Shown piece after piece: positions 33,720-45,600 of a DNA stretch of 64,000 nucleotides. A program made the translations under genes and the position numbers. The notes under the pieces are model-generated. The model saw only the letters and a program-made list of their open reading frames with translations, searched no databases and was not told the DNA's origin. Position 1 is the first letter of the stretch. The number at the start of each line of letters is the position of its first letter. The stretch covers positions 11,036,001-11,100,000 of the forward strand of contig NC_084703.1 of NCBI RefSeq assembly GCF_033807575.1, given 5' to 3'. The DNA comes from Cydia pomonella (taxonomy: Eukaryota > Arthropoda > Insecta > Lepidoptera > Tortricidae).

Positions 33720-34847
33720 TTATTTTAATACAGTTTTTAAGTCGTGTTTTTTTATTTTATTAAATGCTTGATTTTCATAATGATGTGCACATACATGTTT
33801 GAATAAATGTAACTTTTCTATGGGAAGATGTATCAGGTCTTCGTTCCCAACAAATTTGGCCCACTGCCTGCATCTGAAAACATACAGCCTTGGAAAAACA
33901 TGACTTTATCTACAGTTTATATTCCATATGTTTGCTAATGAGATGATCAACTGATTATTTCGCGCTAATATGCATCTATAAATCATGTTTTTCGGCATCC
34001 AGTTATCAACAACCCTTTATCAATGCTTTAACTTTTTATGTATTTATATGTCACACATGAGAACGGGTCTGGCCTTGTTGGCAGCGACCCTGCCTATGAA
34101 GCCGATGGTCCCAGGTTCAAATCCTGGAACGGGCATTTATTAGTGTGATGAGCATGAATATTTGTTCCTGAGACATGGGTATTTTCTATGTATTTATAAA
34201 TACTTATAAATTAGGTCTATGTACATATATATATATACATTATTGCACAAACTGACTTAGTACTAAAGTATGAATGGCATGTGTTGTGGGTATATATATA
34301 TATCGTTGTCTAAGTACCCACAACACATGCCATTCATACTTTAGTACTAAGTCAGTTTGTGTAATAATGTCCTATAATATTTTTTTATTTATCATAAAAA
34401 CGGAGATTAATTTTCTTACATTTTAGGTTAATATATTAAATAATCACTAGATAAAAAAAAATATGTTAACTAATGACCATTAATGCATAAGTAATAGATA
34501 ATTTATGCATTATTAATCTTCGACGAATTAATTATGGTCATATTGCATGCTAGTTCTAAGGAAATTTCACATATTTAATTTAATTATGTACACTGATATA
34601 CAAATAAAACTACAGTTATCGATAGTTATAGTACATCCCTAGTTCACAACGAAAAATAATGTAAAATATCTAATTTTCGATGTGTTTATAGCCTGCTGAC
34701 CCAAAATAAGGTCAAAAGTATCTAAAGCAATACTTACCAGTCTTCATCCAAGGGAAATTTCGCCATAAAATCCCTTTTTTCGTGATTTTCTCGAGTGGCT
34801 CGCTTACCACATATTTCACACTTAGTAAACCGTTTTCTCGCTGGCAT
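33720..34847 (-). CDS. THAP-domain-only protein, right copy (two exons)
   Basis: Exon 1 is 34847-34738 (donor GTAAGT at 34737), exon 2 is 33867-33720 (TAA at 33722-33720), and the product has 85 residues. By eye it differs from the left copy by two bases in the 258-nt coding sequence: one silent, one changing Gln19 to Arg. Exon 2 is identical. All zinc ligands (C10, C13, C63, H66), the FP pair and W39 are kept. The same premature-stop trap at the nearer acceptor is present, so the downstream GCAG acceptor is required here too. As in the left copy, no further transposase exons are seen. Confidence 0.75.
34058..34373 (+). mobile_element. SINE family A, copy 3, with inverted tail
   Basis: The head ATGAGAACGGGTCTGGCC runs to the B-box-like CCCAGGTTCAAATCCTGG; the body is followed by the duplicated, inverted tail (about 34235-34369) and (TA)n runs. 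It lies in the THAP intron, as in the left copy. Confidence 0.75.
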
Positions 34848-35897
34848 TGTAACAAACTCGCTCTTTACTCTGATCACGGTTGACTATTTTCGATTTTTGC
34901 ACTAAATAATAAAGAAATTACACGAAATACCCGAACAAAACATTGAAGCCTTCAAAACAAACAAAGCAATTAGGCTGACAGTAGACTTGATGTAAACTTG
35001 ACAGAATAAATAGCACTGACGTTTTCTTTTTCTTCGTTGGCAATGATTTGCGAAACAAATTCGATACAAAACTTTTTTCTTCCTAGTTGCGTCAACCTGA
35101 TCGGAATTTGGCAGCTAACTCCATCTTGCGTCCAGTAGAAGAATCAAAATCATACAGGTAAAACTACTCTCTGCCTTAGGATCCCCTTTTAAATGTCATA
35201 AATCCAAACATGGCAGCCATACCCATCGACAAAAAAGTCTACCGTTGATCTAATTTCATTTGACAGTTAACTAATACGTATTCGACACGCTTATATTTGA
35301 CAACTAGAATCCTGACTAGAGCTGGGACTGCGTACCAAAAGTACGTCTCTGTTACTCGTACCAAAAGTACGTCTAAAATACCAGTTTTACGAGTATGACC
35401 CCCAATAGGCAGTTTACGTATTTGCCGTGCTTAGGCGTCTTACAAATAAGGATTATTTATACAAATATCGACTTATTATTTCGGTAAGGGTCGGAAATAT
35501 GGTGACGTTTTGAGTGAAGGCTATGAATCTATTGTCATATTTTTGTTATATATTATTACATTATTTTTAGATACAACAGACACCCAGACGACCATCTGTT
35601 AACAAAATTTTATTTTACCTAAAGTAACGGTAAGAATGGAGGTACGAGGTGATAAAAGTTTCACATTTGTTTTATTTCAGAAATCAAAGTCCGTACTTTT
35701 AAATACTCGACAAGCTAAAAGTAGTCTATTACAAATAACCTGTTCCAAAAACTATTCCGGTACAACGCCCCGCCTCTAGTGTGGATATTGTTCACTGACA
35801 GGTGGTGATAATAGCAATTCGACAAGTCACAATATTTCTCACATCAAATGGAAATCAACACGAAACGTCACTTTTAGCATGTCGAATAAGGGCCCTG

Positions 35898-36017
35898 GGC
35901 TGGCTCTGGATAACGTTAAAAAAAGTTTTCACGTTTAAAAACCGGTCCAGATGTCGGAAAGCGCATCATGACGAGTTCCGGTTTTGTACCCTAATACAAT
36001 ATCAAAAAACTGAAAAA

Positions 36018-36052
<35 letters not shown>

Positions 36053-36377
36053 AAAACGGAAAAGGCTAAAGTATCTTTGCAGCACTTTTTGGTGCATCCT
36101 TGTTTTGAAGATGGGTGATTGAAAAACTGTACGGCCGAGACAGCCGATGATATCAAAATATTTTTCTATAAAATTATTTATTTTCTTGAATATACTCGTA
36201 TATCATAATTAATAATTTATCATAGGTAATAAGGGCCGGATTTCCGCTTAGGCCCACGGGCCCACGGTCTAGGGACCCAGCTAACCTACCAATGGTTTTG
36301 AGATGGAGAATGGGGGCCCCTAAATTCTTGGTGGCATACCAAATGCCTGTAGGTTATTATGTTTTAAAGTAAATTCT
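35898..36377. other. Intron stretch with (TA)n run
   Basis: It contains a (TA)n microsatellite at 36020-36050 and a GC-rich patch around 36235-36290 (GGCCCACGGGCCCACGG). No gene is recognised. Confidence 0.5.
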
Positions 36378-36477
36378 GTTTTTTTTACTCCGTAGACTAA
36401 AATGACATTGCATGTGGTACTAAGAAATGTCATGTCTTACATATGAAACGTAATTTTAGTCTACGGAATAAAAAAAA
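36378..36477. mobile_element. Foldback MITE (TTTTACTCCGTAGACTAAAA)
   Basis: The left end TTTTACTCCGTAGACTAAAA and the right end ATTTTAGTCTACGGAATAAA are reverse complements with one mismatch. The element is about 100 bp with T/A-run borders. It is non-coding. Confidence 0.7.
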
Positions 36478-36766
36478 GACCTGTTGCATTACAAAAACCG
36501 TTTTTTTTTTCAAAATCATTCACTTAAAAGCTTTATAAACTAGAGTTATTTTTTTTACATTCATAGAGTTAAACGTTTTCATCACAACAAGATATACATT
36601 GAGATATTTCCTTTTTAATAATGAGAACCTTATTCATAAAATGTAGGTGTCAAGGATCGAGCTGCCCATGATCTCCCATACACATTTTGAATTTCGTACC
36701 TTTTCTACAGAGTTGGCATAGCCCAAAATGTTGGAAGATATGGTTTAGCGTGAGTCATCCACCCCT

Positions 36767-36878
36767 GAGGGCCTACCGCGAACCACGTTCGACGTGTTTC
36801 CTCTCTGTCGCACTTGTAAATACGTACGTAAGTGTGACAGGGAGGCAACACGCAGAACGTGGTTCGCGGTAGGCCCTC
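36767..36878. mobile_element. Foldback MITE (GAGGGCCTACCGCGAACCAC)
   Basis: Ends GAGGGCCTACCGCGAACCAC and its exact complement at 36859-36878 enclose inner blocks that also pair (TCTGTCGCACTT with AGTGTGACAG). The total is 112 bp. The overlapping opposite-strand 61- and 63-codon ORFs are shadows of this palindrome. Confidence 0.8.
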
Positions 36879-37700
36879 GTTACAGGGCTATGGACGGAAC
36901 TATGCCGTGTAGACAAGCAGTTAGATATAAGACTTAAACAAATTCTGTAAATAACTTGGTTCATATTTTAAAATCAAACAGAGGAAAACATTGAGGCAAT
37001 TTATGTTTCGATTGAGCTAGATAAATGTTATGTAAGGAATTACCTCCTGAAAGATAGTTATAGCAGTTACGCATAAATACATGCTTATTTTTTGGGTTTA
37101 CATTGCGAATGTAGTCAAATTGGTTGAAGGTTTTATCAAATTCATCGATCAGCAGAAATGAAGCTTAGACTTCTCGTCTAGTCAGAGCATTTTCTGAAAA
37201 TCCCCCATATGTAGGGGAGACCTAGGAGAGTAGAAGTAGTAAACACTTTATTGCACAAAACAAGTACATAACATAGAGAAAATACAGTAAATGTGTACAA
37301 AGCGAACTTATCCCCTTAAGGGATCTCTTGCAACTGAGAGAGATCCATATGAAATGGTAGTCAAACTATGATAATATGTGCATGACTGCAAGAGAGTTGT
37401 ATTGTATTGTATAACTCTGTATTAGAAGCTATATGTATTTGCAAAATCTGTGTCATCTAACGGAAAATTTCAGTAGAATATAAATACCATATTGTCGTAA
37501 ACATCTCTTCTTAGCATCAAGTCTTTTTCAACTCTCCTACTACCGAGGTAACTTGAAACAAGTGCTGAGATAAGTTGACACACATACCTGTAATTTATGA
37601 ATTAAAAAAATAAAAAGCACACTGGTGTTATTGAAACATTTTCATCGTTAACAGCAGCTCAATTAACAACTTTACTTTTTAATTTCGTCTTTAAGATGGT
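36879..37700 (-). mobile_element. Intron stretch with a LINE 3' tail
   Basis: At 37236-37345 the sequence AAACACTTTATTGCACAAAA followed by ...TACATAACATAGAGAAAATA looks like the inverted 3' end of a non-LTR retrotransposon. The rest is unremarkable AT-rich sequence. Confidence 0.35.
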
Positions 37701-37925
37701 TATATATTTTTCTGCCCTCCGGGCGGAAAGCGTCAACTTTGCTCACGCTGCGCTAAACAAAGTTGCCGCTTTCCGCCGTCGTCGAGCAGAAAAATAGTAT
37801 CGCACCACGGGAGGAAACGTAGGACATTCCATCCCGCGTTTTTGCCACCCTCGCCTTCGGCTCGGGTAACAATTTTACACGCGGCACGCAATTTCCTACT
37901 TTTCCTCCCTTGGGACACAAATAAC
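37700..37925. repeat. GC-rich repeat-like block
   Basis: TTTTTCTGCCCTCCGGGCGG, then GTTGCCGCTTTCCGCCGTCG, then CGGCTCGGGTAAC is GC-rich and partly self-complementary (GGCGGAAAGCG with CGCTTTCCGCC). It looks like a dispersed repeat; only one copy is in the window. Confidence 0.4.
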
Positions 37926-39158
37926 TATTTAAATACCGATTGTGGTAGCGTATTTGTCGGTGACTGGAGCATTATAAACACACTTATTTTTTTAAACCTT
38001 TATTGACAATCAAAGTTCTAAACTAAAATAGAAAAATATAATTTCAGCAGTCTGATATGAACAGCTTCTGATAAACGTAAACTAAAAATACGAGGTGAGT
38101 TGCAACAAGGTGTCTCAACCTGCCTTGTATATCTCAGATGTTTACCAAATATATGACACAGAGCACTGCCAGAATGCTCCAAAAATATAGTAATAAAAAA
38201 AGAAGAACTGATAAACGGCATTTGAAAAACTCAAAGATAAACGGCATTTGAAAAACTGTCAAAAAACTTACTTTTAGTAATATTTCGGCTTTTGGGCGTA
38301 GATAAAGGGCATCCGGGTATGCCCGGAAATGTTAACATTTTCAATTGCAATTTCAGATCATCCGCAATGCCATGGCAGTCAATAGCATACCTACAGCTTT
38401 TATTACGAGTACACTCGCACGCCGTTTTAATTTTTATAAACACACTTGTTATAAAAAGATGTTGTCATATATTTATTTAAACGTATGGCAAACAAGATTT
38501 AAGTCACTCAAAATATTAGTAATAAAGAATTAAAGAGCTATATTATATCGCTGAACCAAAGCATCTCCCTAAAATTACTTATTATCCACATAACACCATT
38601 TATAGTAATAGAAATTAAAATTTCTTGTATTTTTAATGGCATATTTGTATCATTATCGAATTCTACATCTTTGGTTTCATTGAAAATTATACCAAAATTG
38701 ATTTACCAGGTATCTAAACTTAGACAGTTACGAAACCTCACAAGTCGCCGAGGCTGAAAACCCTTTTTCCCCATCTGCATCAAAAAGCTGCCATAGGAAA
38801 CCATCCGTTCAGAGAAAGCCGTATTTGACCTTTTTATGGCGTGTACAAACGAAACTATAATAACACAATTGAAATACAAGAAATATCAATTACACGAAGC
38901 GAAAAATATACATTTTCTTTTTTAAATTACTATATGTATAGTGTATAGTACACTATGAAATGTAACGCGGCTCCGTCAATGTCTACCTTCTGTCAATTTT
39001 TTTTCGAGCCCATATCTATTTTTTCAACAATAAAAGTCTTAAGTATGCAATTTTATTATGCGACTGGATTAAACATTATTGAGTATTATATGAGTCCCAT
39101 TACTAAGTCAATTGATTACAATGAGTGAAAATTAATAAAATAAACAAACATTTGTTTT
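37926..39158. other. AT-rich intron stretch, nothing recognised
   Basis: A CTTTATTGACAA segment near 38000 may be another LINE tail. Short ORFs at 38231-38533 overlap on both strands and have no domain. Confidence 0.45.
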
Positions 39159-39452
39159 TTACATCTCAGCTGCTTCCGAGCCAGTAGGTATGGTATGGAT
39201 GTCAGAAAAGATGCATGGTTTACCCCTTTTAATTGTCACGGCAGCGGCACCATTTAACGTTGGTTTCAGCAGAGCTTTAATGTTGAATAGAGCAGCAGCC
39301 GGCTTGTATAAGTCTATGGAAATCCGTTGAACCATATAGGCCAATGCACATATGTACATTGCAGAACGTAAACAAGCATCCAAAACCACATTCTGCCTTT
39401 GACACCCCCAGTAATCAGGCTTCAATACCGAGTGTATAGTTTCAATGGCGTT
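39159..39452 (-). pseudogene. Coding-like fragment of unknown origin
   Basis: The - strand frame is open for 97 codons between a stop at 39453-39455 and TAA after ...GSEAAEM; it has no ATG near its beginning. Composition looks protein-like: balanced, non-repetitive, with KPDYWGCQRQNVVLDACLRS, SIDLYKPAAALFNIKALL and HTIPTGSEAAEM. I do not recognise the family. It could be a retrocopied exon, a piece of an old transposon protein, or chance. I see no good splice acceptor at its start. Confidence 0.35.
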
Positions 39453-40167
39453 TTAGTTACATGACAACCACAGGTCTAGAATGACGATTACGCTTATGAG
39501 GAAAGAGGATTACCGCTTCTCCATACATATCAATGTAGTCCCCATTATCTTCTCTGGATGTTGACATTATGGAAATCATATTGATATATTAACCGTAGCT
39601 ATGCCCCTTCGTTTAATTTGCTTGTATCTTTTTACGACAAATGGGACTTTTTGCTTGGAAACGACACAAATGCTTCTTAACTCTTATAATGTATAAAAAA
39701 AAAAAGAATAGTCATAGCTGCGGTTGATATATTTACGTTAAATTGTGTCAAAATATTGTCAATAATGTAAATATCCAGAGAGGAAAATGAGGATTACGTT
39801 TGTATGGAAAAGCGTTTTGGCGCGGTAAGATAAAAATAAGTAATTGGAGTGTTAGTTTCAGTTTCGGCTAACTAACTCGATTTAATTCGCTGCCATTCAT
39901 ACATTAGTTAATAATCTACTATTGCAGACGTATGTAGGTACAACGGTAAATGCCCTTTGACCAGTCGAAATTATTCCTGGGAAACCAGTCCGACAATCCC
40001 ACAGACACGGATTAAATTGTGCTGAAATTGCTGGAAGGATAACATTTCCGACTGTTAAACGTACAGGTTGATTCACGAAAGCTGGCACGAATGGAATGAA
40101 CGAAACTTTTGAGTGAGACCTGTATCGGTCAGGTCAGAGCAGAGCCACCATTTTATTGGTTAACTTA

Positions 40168-40442
40168 ACTAGCGACCCGCTCCAGCTTCGCACGGGGAGT
40201 AAAACGTAATGGGTATAGGATGTCTTAAAGATAATGCCATCGCGGATTTTTTTGTAGAGCAATGAAAGAGAGATGATACATTGTGTTGTTATATTTCAAA
40301 CGACAAAACCCTAACAAATTATACACCTAAACTTTACTCGAGAATCACTCCCGCAAACCGCATGAAAATTCGTTAAGTAGTTGTTGAGTTTATTGCGAAC
40401 ATACAGACAGAGAAACGTGGCGAGGGACTTTGTTTTATAAGG
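40168..40442 (+). repeat. Repeat family C
   Basis: It starts ACTAGCGACCCGCTCCAGCT and ends with GTTGTTGAGTTTATTGCGAA...GACTTTGTTTTATAAGG. The tail recurs at about 14090-14235. It is non-coding and widespread-looking; its class is unknown. Confidence 0.6.
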
Positions 40443-40449
40443 AGCATGA

Positions 40450-40715
40450 TGTGATAGCCATTTATCGAACGGTATTAGACTAGGGCTCATTTACACGGTG
40501 CGAGAACTCGCATGCGAGTTTCATTACATTGCGGTATTTGATCGGTCGCCGGATTAGTTGTAACCTCAATAGTCCGCAATGTAATTAAAATCGCATGCGA
40601 GTCCGCGTGCCGTCTAAATCGGCCCTATATTATTAGTCCATGAACTGTCACGTCGTATGGGTTACAATGGCAACACACTAATAATATTAGACTAATACCG
40701 TTAAGAAATGGGCCC
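40450..40715. mobile_element. Nested pair of foldback MITEs
   Basis: The inner element is at about 40482-40625: AGGGCTCATTTACACGGTGC and GAACTCGCATGCGAG pair with GATTTAGACGG / CTCGCATGCGATTTT at its other end. The outer arms TTATCGAACGGTATTAGACTA (left) and TTAGACTAATACCGTTAAG (right, inverse) pair with each other, so a newer MITE sits inside an older one. Confidence 0.65.
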
Positions 40716-41271
40716 CCGTACCTATGAAATTAGAGTATTTTCCGATTTTAATAATATAACATTGATTTGTTAATAGCTTCATTGCACCCCTCCCCTCACA
40801 ACACCGATTGGAGCAAAGAAAAATAAATTAAAATCATATTTTTAAATAGGAATAAATGCGAATATGTATTATGCTTGATACATGATCCATCTATAAAAAC
40901 CGGTAATATTATCCGTTCTCTTCATTTCAACTATGATTTACAAATAATAGCTACATATTTATGCATTTTCTGATATTAAAAAAAATATAGAGAATGTACT
41001 TACGGGAGAGTCAGTAACAAGTAGCACGTCAGTAGCAGTAACACGAAACCCAATGAGTAATCGATACAGTGCCATCTATGGCTAGCATAGTTCTCCATCA
41101 TCAGTCCGGCTTGATGATACCATATACTCGTATAACATAATATCACCGAAGTTATGTAGTATTTTTTTTATTTTTAAATAAGATTTTAGTTATTTATTAT
41201 ATTTTTTACTTGTGTTCCTTACAAAACTGTAGGTACTTTAGGCATCTTGATTTTTTAGTTTACAGGCATGC

Positions 41272-41452
41272 CAGCCTGCGTAGCCAACATGCCAATCGTT
41301 AATGTTCCGTACGACACGCAACTGCCACTGTCGCATTGAGCTAACACTCTTCAAAGAAGCAAAGAGTTATCACTCTTGCGACAGTGACAGCCGAGTTTCG
41401 TTCGCTACGGAGCGTTAACGATTGGCATGTTGGCTACGCGGGCTGATATGAT
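41272..41452. mobile_element. Foldback MITE, family E
   Basis: CAGCCTGCGTAGCCAACATG at the left pairs with CATGTTGGCTACGCGGGCTG at the right; inside, GCCAATCGTTAA pairs with TTAACGATTGGC and CAACTGCCACTGTCGCA with TGCGACAGTGACAG. Related sequence is at 42455-42560 and 61358-61490. Confidence 0.8.
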
Positions 41453-41879
41453 TACCTATAAACACAAAAATCCGGCACAAGTCAAAGTTTGACTTTAGGT
41501 CCAATGTAATACGATCCTCGTCTATTTAGCTTTGAACAACCTACTTTTAATAATAATACGGGGGATGTACCCCGATGTAAGCTGAGTTTAACCTTGACTA
41601 GAGGATACCTTTGGCTATAATACTGATTACTTTGAATCGAAGGCCACAAATAATACGCATTGTTGTGTATGCTCTCAGCCATGTAACAGTTGACAATGGC
41701 AGTGAATCGGCTGTCTGAGGCGCGGCGGCGGCGTGGCGCGCCCTGATCCATGCCATATTAACCAACAGATTAAACCCCACTAGGCCATATAATATATCAC
41801 TCGGTCACTACTAGTCAACTCAATAGCCATATTTATAAACTAGTTAACTATGAGGGCGTAGGTAGATCACGGTTATAGA

Positions 41880-42366
41880 ACCTTATTGTATTCACCACAT
41901 TTCACGATAATCAGTTGGAGAGGCAATCTGTAGACGAGAACATCCGGACATACGAAATAATTTTTGCTCAAGCTAAAACAGAAACCTTTGCTTTCGCTCG
42001 GTCAAAAAACCAGCCGTGTTCGAAATTTTCATAGAAATTATATTCCATTTCACACCATGCACGAAATAAAGCACCAGAAAATATTAGAAAAACGAGACAC
42101 TAGGTAGTAATTTATGTAAAACAATTTGTACCTACTGGACTAAAACTAGACAAGTGGGAGTTGGACTCGCCCACCGAGGGTTCCGTACTTTTTAGTATTT
42201 GTTGTTATAGCGGCAACAGAAATACATAATCTGTGAAAACTGTCTAGCTATTACGGTTCACGAGATACAGCCTGGTGACAGACGGGCAGACAGACAGACG
42301 GACGAACAGACAGCAGAGTCTTAGTAATAGGGTCCCGTTTTACCCTTTGAGTATGGAACCCTAAAA
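41880..42366 (+). repeat. Repeat F fragment, then repeat family D copy 2
   Basis: About 41930-41965 (TCTGTAGACGAGAAC..CCGGACATACGA) matches 54935-54965. From 42140 to 42366 is a repeat D copy with GAGGGTTCCGTAC at the start, a GACAGACAGAC tract and GGAACCCTAAAAAAG at the end. No gene is recognised. Confidence 0.55.
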
Positions 42367-42449
42367 AAGTAGGTGACTTGACCGTGACGTCACTGTAGCA
42401 GTTTTCATATAAATTCCATAGTGGTTAAACGTTTTGACAGTTCGAAAAA

Positions 42450-42600
42450 AGAAACTGCCGGCCTAGCCAAGGTGACAATCGCTATCGCTACGACAACGAA
42501 ACGCTTTGTGTCTCTCTATCACTCTTTCATAGTACGAAAGTGGCAGTTGCGTTACGTTCGTAGTAAGCATAGTGACGCAGCGCAGGACGTGACGCTGGTA
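42450..42600 (+). repeat. Family E MITE relative
   Basis: CCAAGGTGACAATCGC and ACGAAACGCTTTGTGTCTCT recur inverted at 61425-61490. A 69-codon ORF over it is coincidental. Confidence 0.5.
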
Positions 42601-42630
42601 GCGACCGATGGCGTTTATAGGACATCATAG

Positions 42631-45600
42631 CTTAATTGTTTTTATTATAAACTGACCATCGATTGATCTCGGTCTCACCTCATACCAGCTTCACATTTAG
42701 GCTCTGTCGTCACTTTCTACCAGGCTGATGATGAGCCTAAGGCCAAGCTTACAGGTTTTAGTTAGGCACTTATGAATGCATATTTGACATACATACATTG
42801 AGTAGTGTAGTGTCGTTATATCATTACCAAACCCCGTTATCAATGGTTCAGTTCAGTTCATAAGTACCTACCTTAAATTCGTCTTTAATACATAACTTCG
42901 CCTTAGCGAGCATTAAATAAATCACAATTTCAGTACAAATTAGATTAGAGAGCGTATTCAACATTTAGGATTTGGAATAAGTTTTATTATAATAGATAAA
43001 GACCGGGATTTATAGGCCCGTGAAATCTAAAATGATAATGGTCAAAACCCCGTTGGGTTTGATTATGAATGCGGCCTTGTGTAAGACGTACCTTGTTCTG
43101 TACCTGTAACTTGCACTAACATGTTATACGTACTTCTACGTGCGTGCAAATATATCTGTAGAGATAGTATAGGAATAAGTAAAATAATGCGCTGAAACTA
43201 CACGGGAGAACCAGAAGCTTATAATTATAAACAGTCAGATGGAGATTGAATGCAATACAAACACTTTAAAGTAAAGGTTCACAGAGCGTATTTATTTTTA
43301 GCTATTTTTAAAAACGAAACTATGCGGATTTATAAAATTTAAAATGAAACAGAGTGGAGTAATCTGACTGAAAACATAATATACGATTATGTCTGGTTTA
43401 TTTTCCCCATTACCCATCTAACGCTCTCGTAGCCACCAGTCTGACCACAAACTAAATTTATTGTTAATGAAAAAGGCAGTTAGTTATTGCTGTTGTTAGT
43501 TAGTCAATACATTTTCATTATAGACTGAAAAATTATTATGATAGTATCTACTTAATGTGAAGTAGGTAGTTACATACGTATGCTTAGACCGATTAGCGGT
43601 ATTTCGAATAATTTCAATAGTTATATATATTTCACTGGCGTGAAAAAATATTTTTTTTCTCGCTGACTGCACATTTGTTGGGTTCAGTATTGAACAAGGA
43701 ACTCTTTAATTTCGCCGATCGTCTATCTGTCTGTCTGTCCGCGGTTTTTTTCCGATCTTTAAGGTCAATGTGGGCATCCGGCATAGATTATGTTATTACC
43801 TATTTAATTCAGGATAAACGGCATAGGCCTATATGATAATAAATATAATGTTTTAAAATGTTGGCTTAACGGACTGCCAATATAAGCATTCTTGTTGTAA
43901 AATAATAGGATATCGTTGATACTTACCGACCAAGTAGTGTAACAATATGTTTTTTATCACACTTGCTCGAAAAAGATCTTATTTCATGTAGGTGTACTGA
44001 AGGACAGAGGTCTATATTGTTCCCGCGGGAGTTATGGATTGTGAAAAAAAAACCTAGGGCTCACTAGGCAGTTATAGCTTTTTTTATTTTTAAATTATGT
44101 CACTTATTCATACGTACCAAGTAGCATAAATGAGTTTTACTTTTAAAATACTGACGTTTATAAATTAATATTTTTGTTTATGTTGAAAATTATTTAATTT
44201 GATTAATTTAGCAGCCGTTTAAAATATTTTTACATAATTTTCAATTGTAGCTGAATGCCGAATAGGTCTGTGCCTTCGATGCCTCACCTGCCAAGAAATT
44301 ATATATCTATAATATGTCACCGTTTTTAAGAATTATTTCACTTAAAATTTTAAAATTAAGTTAAAAACATTGTGTGTAACTCCGGGGGTAAGAATATTGC
44401 AAACTCGGGTTTTTAATTCCCTCGCTTCCAAAATTACACTTATCCCCCCGTTGCACAATGTACTATTAGGATTCCTCCCGTTGTTGCAGTCAGAGGTAGG
44501 TAGGGAGCGGATAAAACAACGCGCCAAAAGTATCTTCTACCGTTACTGTGCATGTGGGTATACACGGTGCCACACGAGGAACCCGTCAGGTTTAAACAGT
44601 GTATTCCTGATCACTTTTAAAGAACAAATAGTATTTTTTTTATTATAAAAAAATATCTTCATACTGTTACATGGTGATAAACGCCTTTTTGATAGCGATG
44701 CCATTATGAGGCGTAGTCTAAATAACCTTATTGATGGATGTCAAATAGTGACAAGTAACAGTTAGCAAAACTAGATTTTATGATAAAGTGAAAATTCATT
44801 GAAAATGCTAATTTTACCAATAACATTAACTTTTCATATACAAATACATTTAAAAAAATAGAAATAATACATTTTTTTTCATAATCTCATACAACATTTT
44901 TTCCTTCTCTTGGCCTGGCCTTGGCCTGTATATCTCTACAGTTCGAGTTCAAAAGCGTTCGCTGACTGTACATAAAGAGAAGAATAATAATGACTTGAAA
45001 ATGTTGAAAGATTCGACACTTTAATTCGTTTAACTGGAAAGAGTACCTAAATATTTTTATGGAATGGAATTTTAAGCCCACATACTCTTAGAATGAATTT
45101 CTATTGCTATTAGTTTAACGCCTACATTCCACCTCAAATAATACCAACATCTATAAGATTCAGAAAGCTGATCCAAATAATATTACGTAACACTTTTGTC
45201 ACTTTTACGGACCTTGTAATCGTAACCCAGAAATTCGTATCCCACGATTTATTGTTTCTGACGAAAGTAATAAAACACGCCAAACTTATTGTACTATAAA
45301 TATCTTCACATCAAGACGACACTACGGCTTTGTTTGCTATTCGCTATTGAGTAATAGAAGAACTTTTATGACAAAGCTAGTTAAATACATACCTATCTAC
45401 AATACTACGAGGTATAACAAAAATAGTGGAGTGGATGGAAAGTATATTCGGTAAAAAGTAGAAGATAAAATTTTATGACGAGAAAAAAATTTTGGCATAA
45501 AAAATGATTTCTTCAATCTTTTCCTAATCAGAACACGATACCGGATATGCCCGCTGAAACGGATCCCTACTATTATGTTACACCTTGTATACAACAAGCA

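Larger units (their letters stand above)
28637..35894 (-). mobile_element. THAP-carrying TIR transposon, right copy (7.26 kb)
   Basis: This is the inverse of 3054-14054: it starts GGGCCTTATTCGAGATG at 28637 and ends with the reverse of GGCCCTTATTCGACATG at 35894. CTG lies at both borders (28634-28636, 35895-35897), equivalent to CAG in the left copy. It lacks the LINE and repeat D insertions and so shows the ancestral element of about 7.26 kb. The segments I compared by eye differ only by scattered substitutions and small indels. It includes an intact THAP gene (34847 down to 33720), SINE A, SINE B, the LINE C-terminal fragment and the internal foldback. Confidence 0.85.

Noticed and set aside
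3051..35897. Single inverted segmental duplication as explanation for the element pair
   Set aside because: Sequence similarity stops exactly at the CAG/CTG borders on all four sides, as expected for transposition and not for duplication of flanks.
36773..36964. Opposite-strand ORFs of 61 and 63 codons with similar proteins
   Set aside because: They mirror each other because they lie on the two arms of a palindromic MITE.
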